From Candidatus Cloacimonas sp. 4484_275 (GTDB taxonomy: Bacteria > Cloacimonadota > Cloacimonadia > Cloacimonadales > TCS61), in assembly GCA_002085205.1 (NCBI GenBank), contig NATF01000009.1:1-8657 (forward strand): 8,657 bases of DNA, in the 5' to 3' direction. A model generated the notes under the pieces. It made no database searches. It was given only the letters and a program-made list of their open reading frames with translations, and was not told the DNA's origin. The first letter of the stretch is position 1; the number at the start of each line of letters is the position of its first letter. Below, piece after piece: positions 1-7,734 of the stretch. Both the position numbers and the translations under genes were made by a program.

Positions 1-1
1 C

Positions 2-127
2 CCGGGAACCGGGAAATGTGTAGCCGGAGATTCGCTCGTAGTCTTAGGTGATGGGACGATTAAGGAGATAAAAGACGTCATAGATCCTATTATGCCACGA
101 GAATGGAATCCACACCTACGGTTTTGA
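2..127 (+). pseudogene. Fragment of a P-loop protein with the N-terminus of an intein, cut at both ends
   Basis: Frame 2 is open from the window edge. It starts with PGTGK, which fits the end of a Walker A motif (GxPGTGK), and continues directly as CVAGDSLV followed by DGTIKEIKDV. Cys, then a small residue, then G-D-(S/T)-L-V is the typical block A of an intein or Hint domain, and inteins are known to insert in the P-loop of ATPases such as archaeal RFC just before the final Thr/Ser/Cys. The predicted splice-junction Cys is at bases 17-19. The reading frame stops at 125-127, and from base 109 the DNA belongs to the beta-helix repeat, so the real homology ends near base 97-108. No later intein blocks, endonuclease or C-extein are present. 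The base composition is more GC-rich than the rest of the window. This could be a recombination scar or, quite possibly, a chimeric contig end. The parent ATPase cannot be named. Confidence 0.55.
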
Positions 128-1071
128 ATACTCGCGTTCGCAACAGCACCGAAAGTTCCAGAACAAATTCATACGGTCTGAAAACAAGCGGTTATGTCTC
201 TGTTTCCGTGGATAGTTGTGAATTTGAAGATTATCAATGCGGAATAAAATGCGAGAATTCCAGTGGCTTTATTTCCACACCTACGGTTTTGAATACTCGC
301 GTTCGCAACAGTACCGAAAGTTCCAGAACTTCGACCAAAGGAATAGAAATTTCAGGAGATATTGCCTTCGGAATTGCAAGTAATCAATTTATCGGTTGCG
401 ATTCCACTTTGATTTGCCGAAACGGGACGAATACAACAATTCAATTTGACCATAATATAGTTTATGAAACCGCGATTGCTTCCGGCAGTAATGCGCTTTA
501 TGCCAATAATGTCGATACTTTGATTATTTTCAATAATACTGTTTACAATTTCGATTATGGATTAAACACCGTGTCGGTTAACTATTGTTCATTTTATAAT
601 AATATTTTCTGGAATGTTTCGAATCCCATTCAATCAGCATCTTCCACATTATCAGTAAGTTACAGCGATATTGACGGAGGCTATACGGGAACCGGAAATA
701 TTGATTCCGATCCCGTTTTTGCCAGTGAAGAAAATTTTGATTTTTCGCTGCAATGGAATTCTCCCTGTATTGATACGGGAACGGGAACCGATGATCCGGA
801 CAGCACCGCCGCAGATATGGGCGCAATTTATTATCATCAGTCGGGAACACCTTCTCAACCGACGAACATTGTTGCCGAACGAAACGGCAACAATTTGATA
901 ATTTCGTGGGACGAATCCGGTAACACCATTTATTATAATGTTTATTCGTCGGACGATCCGTATTCAGGATGGGTTTTGGAAGAAGAAAAAATCAGGCAAA
1001 CAAGCTGGACAACCGATTTTTCCTCAGATAAAAAATTTTATCGTGTAAAAGCTATTAACGGACTTCCCTAA
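103..1071 (+). CDS. Right-handed beta-helix protein with C-terminal FN3 domain, probably 5'-truncated
   Basis: About 322 residues. The first two thirds have the Asn/Gly/Ser/Thr-rich pattern of a parallel beta-helix, with rungs such as NNTVYNF, YNNIFWNVSNPI and SYSDIDGGY. A tail follows with NIDSDPVF, SPCIDTGTG and AADMGAIYY, which is typical of choice-of-anchor/beta-helix surface proteins of FCB bacteria. Residues from about 250 to the end (PTNIV, ISWDES, YYNVYSS, FYRVKAINGLP) form one fibronectin type III domain. Such proteins are normally secreted or surface-exposed and often bind or cleave polysaccharide, but no catalytic residue can be assigned. There is no signal peptide: the ATG at 103 lies at the junction with the unrelated intein fragment, and in-frame stops at 49-51 and 61-63 close the frame upstream. 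The true N-terminus is therefore probably missing. No sorting domain is seen after the FN3. It ends 4 nt before the ATPase gene. Confidence 0.75.
   Translation: MESTPTVLNTRVRNSTESSRTNSYGLKTSGYVSVSVDSCEFEDYQCGIKCENSSGFISTPTVLNTRVRNSTESSRTSTKGIEISGDIAFGIASNQFIGCDSTLICRNGTNTTIQFDHNIVYETAIASGSNALYANNVDTLIIFNNTVYNFDYGLNTVSVNYCSFYNNIFWNVSNPIQSASSTLSVSYSDIDGGYTGTGNIDSDPVFASEENFDFSLQWNSPCIDTGTGTDDPDSTAADMGAIYYHQSGTPSQPTNIVAERNGNNLIISWDESGNTIYYNVYSSDDPYSGWVLEEEKIRQTSWTTDFSSDKKFYRVKAINGLP
109..164 (+). repeat. 56-nt direct repeat, copy 1
   Basis: Matches 274-329 at 55 of 56 positions; the one difference is C at 147 against T at 312. It encodes STPTVLNTRVRNSTESSRT at the start of a 55-residue beta-helix double rung. 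The match begins within a few bases of the junction with the intein-like fragment. Confidence 0.95.
274..329 (+). repeat. 56-nt direct repeat, copy 2
   Basis: Second copy, offset exactly 165 nt (55 codons) from copy 1, so the reading frame is kept. The remaining 36 residues of each unit are only loosely alike (GLKTSG versus GIEISG, then S..F, I.C.N and a final I), so the two units are old relatives with one freshly homogenised block. Confidence 0.95.
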
Positions 1072-1075
1072 AATT

Positions 1076-3706
1076 ATGAGAGGCAATTTGATATTCGGCA
1101 GAAATAAAGAAATCAAAAAAATTGAAAATATCGTTAATTCTAATTTTGAAACCGGTAACAAACCGATTTTGATATATTTACAAGGTGAAAAAGGAATTGG
1201 GAAAACAACAATTTTAAAAGAAATTGAAAAAAGAAATAAAAATATAAAATGGATTTGGTTTTTCCCCGATTCTGAAAGAAACAAAGGATTTGATGCGATT
1301 GCCAACTTTTTGTTCGGATATTTCAAATTAAATCACACCGCCAAAATCAACGACAATTTAACCGCTTTTAGGAAGATATTCCAAGAAACGGTTCAAGCTT
1401 GTTCTAATTCCGAAATAAAAAAAGAACTTATCCGAACCGAATCTTTTCTTGCCGCTTTATTAGACCTTTTCTGGGAAAATTCTCTGTTTGCAAAAGTGGA
1501 ACCAAAGTTGCGGTTGGAAAACACATTGCAGGCTCTGAAAAGCTTTTTTTCTTGTTTGGCTCTTCAAAATAAATTAGTTTTTGCCATCGATAATGCGGAA
1601 TGGCTCGATGAGTTCAGCATTCGTTTCTGGAAATTTCTTTTTCAAAATCCCAAAAATATATCTTTTGTTTTGTTTGCCGTCCACACAAAAAACATTGATT
1701 ATTCAATTGTTCCCAACAAAAGAATTTCTTTGCAAAAACTTCCGGAAAAACCCGCATTGGATTTTATTTCTCATCTGTTTTCAAAGAGACAAATAAACCC
1801 TCAAAAAATATCAATGGAGGACAGACTTTTTATCTACGATTTCGCAAACGGAAATCCTTTTTTTATCGAACAGACCGTCAATCATATTCTCCAAAACAAA
1901 CTGATAAACAAAACGGGAAAAATAAACACGGAAAAACTATCTTTTCAACATGACAAAATTATTCGTCATTCCATTTCCTTACTTGATGATTCGTTGAGGG
2001 AAATTTCCAAAAAAGCCTCTGTTTTGGGAAACAGATTTACGGTAAGAATACTGAATTCCATGATGCCGAACGAAAAAACCGATTCCATTTTAAGAAAAGG
2101 CGAAAACAATAATCTTTGGTTTTCCATTGACGACTTTGAGCATTCGTTCAGCAACTCTACCATTCGCAAAAGCATCTATTATTCGATGATGAAGGAAGAA
2201 CTCATTCAACTTCACAGGCTTGCGGCGGAATCGATTGAAAAAATTTATCGGGAAAATCTTACTCCCTATTATGGTGATTTGGCAGAGAATTTTTTGAAAG
2301 CCGAAGACAAAAATAAAGCGATTTATTATTTGCAAAAAGCGGGAAATTATGCGAAAGAATTGTATCAAAATTCGGTTTCACTAAAATATTTTCGTCAATT
2401 ACGCGAACTCATTCTTAAAGAAAAAAAATATGAAATTCTGGCTGAAAGAACAGCTATGGACATCATCGAACTGCTTCTGCTCATAAACGAGACCCAAACG
2501 GCGGAAGAGGAAATTGAAAAATTTCGGGTTTATAATTTCAAAGAAAACATAACTTACGAACGCTATTTGTATTTAACCGCAAGATTGTATTCTTTAACGG
2601 AAAATTACCGCAAATTAAGAACATATTCCAAAGAAATCATTAACAAAATCAAGGATAAATTCTATTTTTATCAGATGAAATTATTTTATCTCGATTCTCT
2701 CAGATTCTTAAACGATTTTGATACCTTCGAATATGAAGCAAATCGACTTCTTGGAAAATTGAAATCGGAAAACCTGGTTAATCTGGAATACAAACTTCGC
2801 AATTCCATCGGAATTTACTGTCTGCAAAGAAATAAATACCAAGACGCAAAAGAGTTGTTCGCAGCAAATTATGAAAGAGCCAAAAACAACAAAAATAAAA
2901 TGCAAGAACAGCAATCCTTAAACCATTTGGGAGTTACTTATTCCAGATTGGGAGAACGCCGTAAAGCTGTTGTTTTTTATCAAAAAGCTCTCTCAATCGC
3001 CGAAGAAATCGGAAATTTGAACGCTCTCAGTAAAATATATTCCAATCTTGCAACCATTTACAGCATCGAGGGAAACAACCGTGATGCTTTGGAATACAAC
3101 AAAAAAGCTCTGGATTTAAGCCGATCGATCGGCAATAAATTTCAGGAAGAAATTGTCTTATACAACATCGCGGAAGTTTATATGAAAAAACAAGAATATG
3201 ACATTTCTTTGGAATATTTGAAAAAATCAAAAAGAATTTGTTATGAAATATCCGACAAAATTGGAATAACATATGCTAATGAAATGTTTGGCGATATTTT
3301 ATTCGCGATGGGAAAAATCGAGGAGGCAAAAAGGATTTATTTGGAAAATTTGAAAATTCAGACGGAATTGAATGAGCGGGAAGGAATTGCCCACGCTTAC
3401 GGAAACTTGGGAAATGTTGCAAAAAAAGAAAAAAATTATGATAAAGCAAAAATTTATTATCTCAAACAGCAAAAAATTCTTTCGGAAATCGGCGACAAAG
3501 AAGGTGAAGGGAAAGCTTGGTTTAATTGGGGAACGATAGAAATGGAGAAAAATAATTTTCCCGAAGCCCTGAAATTGATGAAAAATGCGTATTCTCTTTT
3601 TGAAAAAAGTTCTTATTCCGAAGGGAAAAAATTGGCTCGTCAACAAATTGAAATTATTAATAAACATTTAGCGCAAGATTCCACTTTTTTAATAAATAAC
3701 GATTAA
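1076..3706 (+). CDS. STAND-type (AAA_16-like) ATPase with C-terminal TPR array
   Basis: 876 residues. The N-terminal FGR-x-KEI motif (residues 7-13) precedes a Walker A, GEKGIGKTT (37-45). The Walker B is LVFAIDNAEWLD (167-178, acidic D172), which has the D-x-x-x-W-x-D form of the AAA_16 family found in MalT-like and adenylate-cyclase-associated signalling ATPases. Residues around 290-390 carry the helical/winged segment usual after this ATPase (ASVLGNRF, then FEHSFSNSTIRKSIYYSMM, LHRLAAESIEK). Degenerate helical repeats begin near 395, and about six clear 40-residue LGN-type TPRs span roughly 612-855. Family members act as nucleotide-dependent switches whose TPRs sense a ligand or partner. 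No cyclase, kinase or DNA-binding domain is attached, so the effector is probably the adjacent TPR kinase. No transmembrane segment is visible. The start is fixed by the FGR motif close behind it. No Shine-Dalgarno is evident, and the gene begins 4 nt after the previous stop, so reinitiation is likely. Confidence 0.85.
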   Translation: MRGNLIFGRNKEIKKIENIVNSNFETGNKPILIYLQGEKGIGKTTILKEIEKRNKNIKWIWFFPDSERNKGFDAIANFLFGYFKLNHTAKINDNLTAFRKIFQETVQACSNSEIKKELIRTESFLAALLDLFWENSLFAKVEPKLRLENTLQALKSFFSCLALQNKLVFAIDNAEWLDEFSIRFWKFLFQNPKNISFVLFAVHTKNIDYSIVPNKRISLQKLPEKPALDFISHLFSKRQINPQKISMEDRLFIYDFANGNPFFIEQTVNHILQNKLINKTGKINTEKLSFQHDKIIRHSISLLDDSLREISKKASVLGNRFTVRILNSMMPNEKTDSILRKGENNNLWFSIDDFEHSFSNSTIRKSIYYSMMKEELIQLHRLAAESIEKIYRENLTPYYGDLAENFLKAEDKNKAIYYLQKAGNYAKELYQNSVSLKYFRQLRELILKEKKYEILAERTAMDIIELLLLINETQTAEEEIEKFRVYNFKENITYERYLYLTARLYSLTENYRKLRTYSKEIINKIKDKFYFYQMKLFYLDSLRFLNDFDTFEYEANRLLGKLKSENLVNLEYKLRNSIGIYCLQRNKYQDAKELFAANYERAKNNKNKMQEQQSLNHLGVTYSRLGERRKAVVFYQKALSIAEEIGNLNALSKIYSNLATIYSIEGNNRDALEYNKKALDLSRSIGNKFQEEIVLYNIAEVYMKKQEYDISLEYLKKSKRICYEISDKIGITYANEMFGDILFAMGKIEEAKRIYLENLKIQTELNEREGIAHAYGNLGNVAKKEKNYDKAKIYYLKQQKILSEIGDKEGEGKAWFNWGTIEMEKNNFPEALKLMKNAYSLFEKSSYSEGKKLARQQIEIINKHLAQDSTFLINND

Positions 3707-3715
3707 TCGGCGTAC

Positions 3716-3720
3716 GGAGA
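3716..3720 (+). promoter_or_regulatory. Ribosome binding site deciding a GTG start
   Basis: GGAGA, 5 nt upstream of GTG at 3726-3728. It supports GTG as the start of the histidine kinase gene; no ATG in that frame lies nearby. Confidence 0.65.
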
Positions 3721-3725
3721 TTGCA

Positions 3726-5957
3726 GTGAAATTTATCGATAAAGATATTAACAATTCAAAAATAAAAAAAGAAGAATTTCATCTGTTCGTTAAATTGGCA
3801 GATTCTTATTTTAACTTGGGTAATTTTCAAAAAGCGCTTCAATATTATCACAAACTCAGCGAAATTTCTCCCTTTAAAAAAGATTCCGAATTTATCGGCG
3901 ATAATTACAGCAAAATCGGCAACACTTATTGGCAATTGAGCGATTTTGAAAATTCTTTGAAGTTTCACCAAAAGGCATTAGACATCTTTAAGAAGAAAAA
4001 AATCAAGCCGAAAATAGCCCAAACAAATATCAATATCGGAAATGTTTATCAGAGTTTAAGCAATTTTGAAAATGCCCTGAATTACTTTCTCAAAGCCCTG
4101 AAAATTTTCGAGGAAATCGGCAATAAATACGGTATCGGAATAATAAATAACAACTTGGGTTCCGTTTTCTTGAGCCTGAACAAAGAGGAAAAAGCCTTGC
4201 ACTATTTTCAAAAAGCCCTGAAAATTTTCGAAGAAATCGATTACCAAAAGGGAATGGCAAACTCTTTGAATAATATCGGAGCTATTTATTATAAACGAAA
4301 ACTGTTACCGGAAGCGCTGAAACATTTTCAAAGCGCTTTGGCAATTCTGAAAAAAACCGGTTCCAAAAGCGGCATTGCCACCGCCCTGAATAACATCGGA
4401 GATGTTTTTGCGGACTCAAACAAAATATCAAAAGCTTTGTCATATTTCACCGAAGCTCTCAAATTCGAAAAAGAAATAGGCGATAAATACGGAATTTCCC
4501 TCTCTTTGAGGAATATCGGTAATCTGAAAATGAGGCAAAAAAATTGGAAAGAAGCAAATGATTTTCTGGAAAAAAGTTTGGAAATAGCTCGGGAAATCGA
4601 CGCCGTTGACTTGATGAAGGATTGTTATTTGGCTTTGTCCGAGCTTTACGCGGAACGGGAAAATTACTATCAAGCTTTTCTCCATTACAAAAAATTTTCC
4701 GATTTGAAAGACAAAATTTACGATATTGAATCGGAAAAGAAATTATCGGAACTTCAAATAAAATATGAAACGGAAAAGAAGGAAAAAGAAGCCGAAATTT
4801 ATCGACTTCAAAATATCGTTCTCGTGGATGCGAATAAACAATTAAAGCGAGAAATCAGGGAAAGAAAAAAAGCTCAGGAAGCCCTTCAAATGAGCGAAAA
4901 AAAATTTCGTTCTTTATTTGAAACAGCTTCCGAATTCATTTTTATTATGGATAAGAATTTGAAAATTTTGGAGATAAATCCTGCAACTTTGAGACACTCG
5001 GGCTACACGGAATCTGAAATGTTGGGGAAAAAAATCATTTCGTTTTTAGCCGGAGATTGTAAGAAACAATTTCATGATTTTATCGTAAAACCAAGCGCAA
5101 AAAACCCGAACAGTGAAATACAATTCATCAGGAAGGATAAATCCCTGATAATCATGGATTGTTCCGTCTCGACAATTTTCGATAAAAAGGGTAAATTGCA
5201 GTTTTATTATGCTTTTTTACGCGATATTACCCGCAAAAAAGAAATAGAAAAAATGAAAAACGAATTTGTCTCCCAAGTTTCTCACGAATTGCGCTCACCT
5301 TTGGCATCAATAAAAGGCTTTACCAGCACGATAATTCAAGACAAAAATATGGATGAAGAAACCAGAAATTATTTCCTTTCCATCATTGATAATGAAAGCG
5401 ACCGTTTATCCAGGCTTATCGAAAATCTTTTGGATATTTCCAAAATTGAGAGCGGATATATTAAAATGAATTTTGAAGAAAATCCCGTTCAAGAAATAAT
5501 AGAATTGGCTTTATCGCATATCAAACCGCTAGCGGAGGAAAAACATATTCAATTAATGCATTCGTTTTTGCCGAAATCACCGATTGCTTCGTTTGACAGG
5601 GATAAAATATTTCAGGTGCTCACCAATTTGTTATCGAATGCGATTAAATTCACGCCGGAAAACGGAACGGTCAAAGTTGGTGTTCAAGAATCTAAAAACG
5701 AAGTGGAATTAACCGTCGAAGATACGGGAATTGGAATTCCGGCTAATGATTTGGAAAATATTTTCAAAAAATTTTTCCGGGTGGAAGGTCCGGAAATTCA
5801 AGTTAGAGGCACGGGACTCGGGTTAGCAATCGTTAAAGAAATAATCCAGTCGCATCAAGGAAAAATAAATGTGGAAAGCGAACCGGGAAAGGGAACCAAA
5901 TTTCATGTGTTTCTTCCCAAAAAGGTGAAACATGCAAAAAAGAATTCTGATAGTTGA
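3726..5957 (+). CDS. Soluble TPR-PAS sensor histidine kinase (HisKA/HATPase)
   Basis: 743 residues starting at GTG. About eight LGN-type TPRs (about 14-340), with the repeated pattern N-N-I/L-G..Y and KALKIFEEIG, are followed by a charged coiled coil (about 340-390), a PAS domain (about 390-505, beginning FRSLFETASEF) and a PhoR/VicK-like kinase core. The core has H box SHELRSPL with phospho-acceptor H520, N box NLLSNAIKFT (N634, N638), G1 DTGIGI (666-671), F box FKKFFRV and G2 GTGLGL (695-700). All ATP-binding motifs are intact, so the kinase should be active: it autophosphorylates and passes phosphate to receiver domains. There is no signal peptide or transmembrane helix, so it acts in the cytoplasm. 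The TPR array presumably receives its signal from a protein partner, and the neighbouring TPR ATPase is the obvious candidate (inference). The 3' end overlaps the receiver gene by 26 nt, which ties their translation together. The PhoR-like rather than NtrB-like core is less usual beside an NtrC-type regulator. Confidence 0.93.
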   Translation: MKFIDKDINNSKIKKEEFHLFVKLADSYFNLGNFQKALQYYHKLSEISPFKKDSEFIGDNYSKIGNTYWQLSDFENSLKFHQKALDIFKKKKIKPKIAQTNINIGNVYQSLSNFENALNYFLKALKIFEEIGNKYGIGIINNNLGSVFLSLNKEEKALHYFQKALKIFEEIDYQKGMANSLNNIGAIYYKRKLLPEALKHFQSALAILKKTGSKSGIATALNNIGDVFADSNKISKALSYFTEALKFEKEIGDKYGISLSLRNIGNLKMRQKNWKEANDFLEKSLEIAREIDAVDLMKDCYLALSELYAERENYYQAFLHYKKFSDLKDKIYDIESEKKLSELQIKYETEKKEKEAEIYRLQNIVLVDANKQLKREIRERKKAQEALQMSEKKFRSLFETASEFIFIMDKNLKILEINPATLRHSGYTESEMLGKKIISFLAGDCKKQFHDFIVKPSAKNPNSEIQFIRKDKSLIIMDCSVSTIFDKKGKLQFYYAFLRDITRKKEIEKMKNEFVSQVSHELRSPLASIKGFTSTIIQDKNMDEETRNYFLSIIDNESDRLSRLIENLLDISKIESGYIKMNFEENPVQEIIELALSHIKPLAEEKHIQLMHSFLPKSPIASFDRDKIFQVLTNLLSNAIKFTPENGTVKVGVQESKNEVELTVEDTGIGIPANDLENIFKKFFRVEGPEIQVRGTGLGLAIVKEIIQSHQGKINVESEPGKGTKFHVFLPKKVKHAKKNSDS
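4092..4119 (+). repeat. TPR-encoded 28-nt repeat, copy 1
   Basis: Identical to 4212-4239 at 27 of 28 bases and offset exactly 120 nt (40 codons). It encodes the KALKIFEEI helix of consecutive TPRs in the kinase, a sign of fairly recent TPR duplication. Confidence 0.85.
4212..4239 (+). repeat. TPR-encoded 28-nt repeat, copy 2
   Basis: Partner of 4092-4119. The sole difference is a synonymous GAG/GAA change. Confidence 0.85.
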
Positions 5958-6297
5958 CGATGAAATTTTTATGATTCAACTCTTAAAGTATAATTTGCAT
6001 AAAAACGGTTATGAAGTTTATTCTGCTTCGAACGGAACGGAAGCATGGGAAAAACTGAAATCGGCAAGAATTGATTTGGTTATCACCGATCTGGATATGC
6101 CGCAAATGGACGGTTATGAACTTTGCAGAAAAATTCATTCCAGCAAAAATCTTCAAAATGTTCCCGTCATTATTGTTACCTGCAAAACGCAATCATACAA
6201 TAAAGAAAAAGTAAGCGAATGCGGAATAAAAGAATATATCACCAAACCTTTTAATCCCAGCTATCTATTAAAAGTCGTGGGAGAAGTTCTGAAATGA
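5932..6297 (+). CDS. Single-domain response regulator (CheY/Spo0F-like receiver)
   Basis: 121 residues, the usual length of a lone REC domain. The acidic pocket D9-D10, phospho-acceptor D53 (TDLDMPQMDG), switch Thr83 and Lys105 in the KP motif are all present, so it should be phosphorylatable. No output domain is attached. It starts inside the kinase gene, after an AAGGTGA-like ribosome site, and its stop overlaps the next start (ATGA), so kinase, receiver and activator are translationally coupled. It could be a phosphate-relay intermediate, a phosphate sink that tunes signalling to the NtrC-type protein, or a protein that acts on another target by contact. The sequence does not decide between these. 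Confidence 0.92.
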   Translation: MQKRILIVDDEIFMIQLLKYNLHKNGYEVYSASNGTEAWEKLKSARIDLVITDLDMPQMDGYELCRKIHSSKNLQNVPVIIVTCKTQSYNKEKVSECGIKEYITKPFNPSYLLKVVGEVLK

Positions 6298-7679
6298 ACA
6301 AAGAGAAAAAAAATATTTTAATAATCGACGATGAAAACACTATCGCCACTTTGATAAAATATCATTTAAAAAAAGAAGGTTATAACATCTATTACGCCAA
6401 TAACGGCGAACTTGGTTTGGAAATGCTCGGAAAAAGCGAGATTCATCTGGTTTTGCAAGATGTACGACTTCCGGGAATCAGCGGTTTGGAACTTCTGCGC
6501 AAAATAAAAGAATTTAACCCAGGTTTACCGGTTATTATGATGACTGCTTACGGGGGAATTCAGCTTGCCGTCAATTCCATCAAAGAAGGGGCTTATGATT
6601 TTCTCACAAAACCGATAAATCCGGATATACTAAAAATTTCCGTAAAAAATGCCATTCACACATATAGTTTGGAAAAACAGGTCGATACTCTTCAATCTCG
6701 TTTAAAAGAAAAATATGATTTTTCCAAGGTTATCGGGAACAGTCCGGCGATCGAACATGTTCTAAAACAAGTAAAAATCGTGGCTCCTACTCAGCTTACG
6801 GTTATACTTCAGGGAGAAAGCGGCAGCGGAAAAGAACTTTTTGCCAATCTTATCCACCAAAACAGCACTCGGAAAAACTATCCTTTTGTTGCCATTGATT
6901 GCGGAGCAATTCCGGATACTTTGGTTGAAAGCGAACTTTTCGGCTATGAAAAAGGAGCTTTTACCGGCGCTCACATGCAAAAGCAGGGCGAATTTGAAAT
7001 TGCCAATAAAGGAACCATTTTTTTGGATGAAATTACAAATCTTCCCCATTCGGCTCAAGCAAAACTTCTCAGAGTAATTCAAGAAAGAAAAGTGCGCAGA
7101 GTGGGAGGAACAAAGCCAATCGAGATAGATGTCAGAATCATTGTTGCTACGAATATTAAATTAACGGAAGCTGTTAAAAACGGTAATTTCAGGGAAGATC
7201 TTTTTCATCGATTGAACGAATTTTTTATCGCAATTCCACCTTTAAGAGAACGAAAAGAAGATATTCCGCTTTTAGCCGAACATTTTTTGAGGGAAGCCAA
7301 CAAAGAACTTAACAAAAAAGTCTCGGGATTTTCCCCGGAAAGTTTAAAAATATTGATGGAACATCAATGGTTCGGAAATATTAGAGAATTCAAAAATACC
7401 GTCAGAAAAGCGGTTTTGTTGACGGAATCCGATTTAATTCCTCCCCAAAACATTATAATAAACAAGATTACTTCTTTTTCCAATATTAACTATTATGAAG
7501 AAATAAAAAACGGACTTCCGATGAAAGAAATTACTTCTAAGGTCATTCGTGAAATTGAGAAAGATTTATTGCAAAAAGCTTTGTTGGAAAGCGGAGGAAA
7601 CAAGAGTAAAACCGCAAAAATATTACAAATAGACAGAATGACTCTTTATTCAAAATTAAAAGAATATAATTTACTTTAA
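6294..7679 (+). CDS. NtrC-family sigma-54-dependent response regulator
   Basis: 461 residues with the three classical domains. The REC domain (about 5-120) has D12-D13, phospho-acceptor D56, T84 and K106. The AAA+ sigma-54 interaction domain (about 145-370) has Walker A GESGSGKE (173-180), the sigma-54-contacting GAFTGA loop intact (220-225), Walker B GTIFLDE (239-245) and arginines in the FREDLFHRLN segment (R299, R305). The C-terminal Fis-type helix-turn-helix (about 420-461) reads SGGNKSKTAKIL followed by DRMTLYSKLKEY. After phosphorylation such proteins oligomerise on an upstream enhancer and use ATP to open sigma-54 promoter complexes. The start overlaps the preceding stop as ATGA, with a GGGAGAAG-like site about 8 nt upstream. 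Immediately downstream are paired dyads and a consensus sigma-54 promoter, its most likely target. No terminator-like hairpin with a T-run is seen after the stop. Confidence 0.95.
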   Translation: MNKEKKNILIIDDENTIATLIKYHLKKEGYNIYYANNGELGLEMLGKSEIHLVLQDVRLPGISGLELLRKIKEFNPGLPVIMMTAYGGIQLAVNSIKEGAYDFLTKPINPDILKISVKNAIHTYSLEKQVDTLQSRLKEKYDFSKVIGNSPAIEHVLKQVKIVAPTQLTVILQGESGSGKELFANLIHQNSTRKNYPFVAIDCGAIPDTLVESELFGYEKGAFTGAHMQKQGEFEIANKGTIFLDEITNLPHSAQAKLLRVIQERKVRRVGGTKPIEIDVRIIVATNIKLTEAVKNGNFREDLFHRLNEFFIAIPPLRERKEDIPLLAEHFLREANKELNKKVSGFSPESLKILMEHQWFGNIREFKNTVRKAVLLTESDLIPPQNIIINKITSFSNINYYEEIKNGLPMKEITSKVIREIEKDLLQKALLESGGNKSKTAKILQIDRMTLYSKLKEYNLL

Positions 7680-7692
7680 ATCAGCTCTTAAA

Positions 7693-7712
7693 GTGTAAGT
7701 TTGTATTTACAA
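7693..7712. promoter_or_regulatory. Putative NtrC-type enhancer site 1 (imperfect dyad)
   Basis: GTGTA (7693-7697), ten bases, then TACAA (7708-7712); four of the five arm pairs are complementary. Its centre is about 178 bp upstream of the predicted sigma-54 start site, a normal enhancer distance. Assigning it to the adjacent NtrC-type regulator is inference. Confidence 0.6.
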
Positions 7713-7714
7713 AA

Positions 7715-7734
7715 GTGTAGAGTAAAACTTACAC
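7715..7734. promoter_or_regulatory. Putative NtrC-type enhancer site 2 (dyad)
   Basis: GTGTA (7715-7719), ten bases, then TACAC (7730-7734); all five arm pairs are complementary. It starts exactly 22 bp after site 1, about two helical turns, so both dyads face the same side of the DNA, as expected for cooperative dimer binding. The outer arms of the two sites also form a longer inverted repeat (7693-7702 with 7725-7734, 10/10). Confidence 0.65.

Noticed and set aside
3299..3667. 122-codon open frame on the minus strand inside the ATPase gene
   Set aside because: It is Phe/Ile-rich and lies opposite an AT-rich Lys/Glu/Asn-rich gene, as expected of an antisense shadow. It has no domain pattern and no ribosome site was evident.
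6762..7082. 106-codon minus-strand frame opposite the NtrC-type gene
   Set aside because: It lies wholly inside a gene with intact Walker A and GAFTGA motifs and shows no protein-like motif of its own.
7693..7734. 10-bp inverted repeat as a transcription terminator for the regulator operon
   Set aside because: The arms are AT-rich, the loop would be 22 nt and no T-run follows. The two-dyad reading explains the symmetry better.
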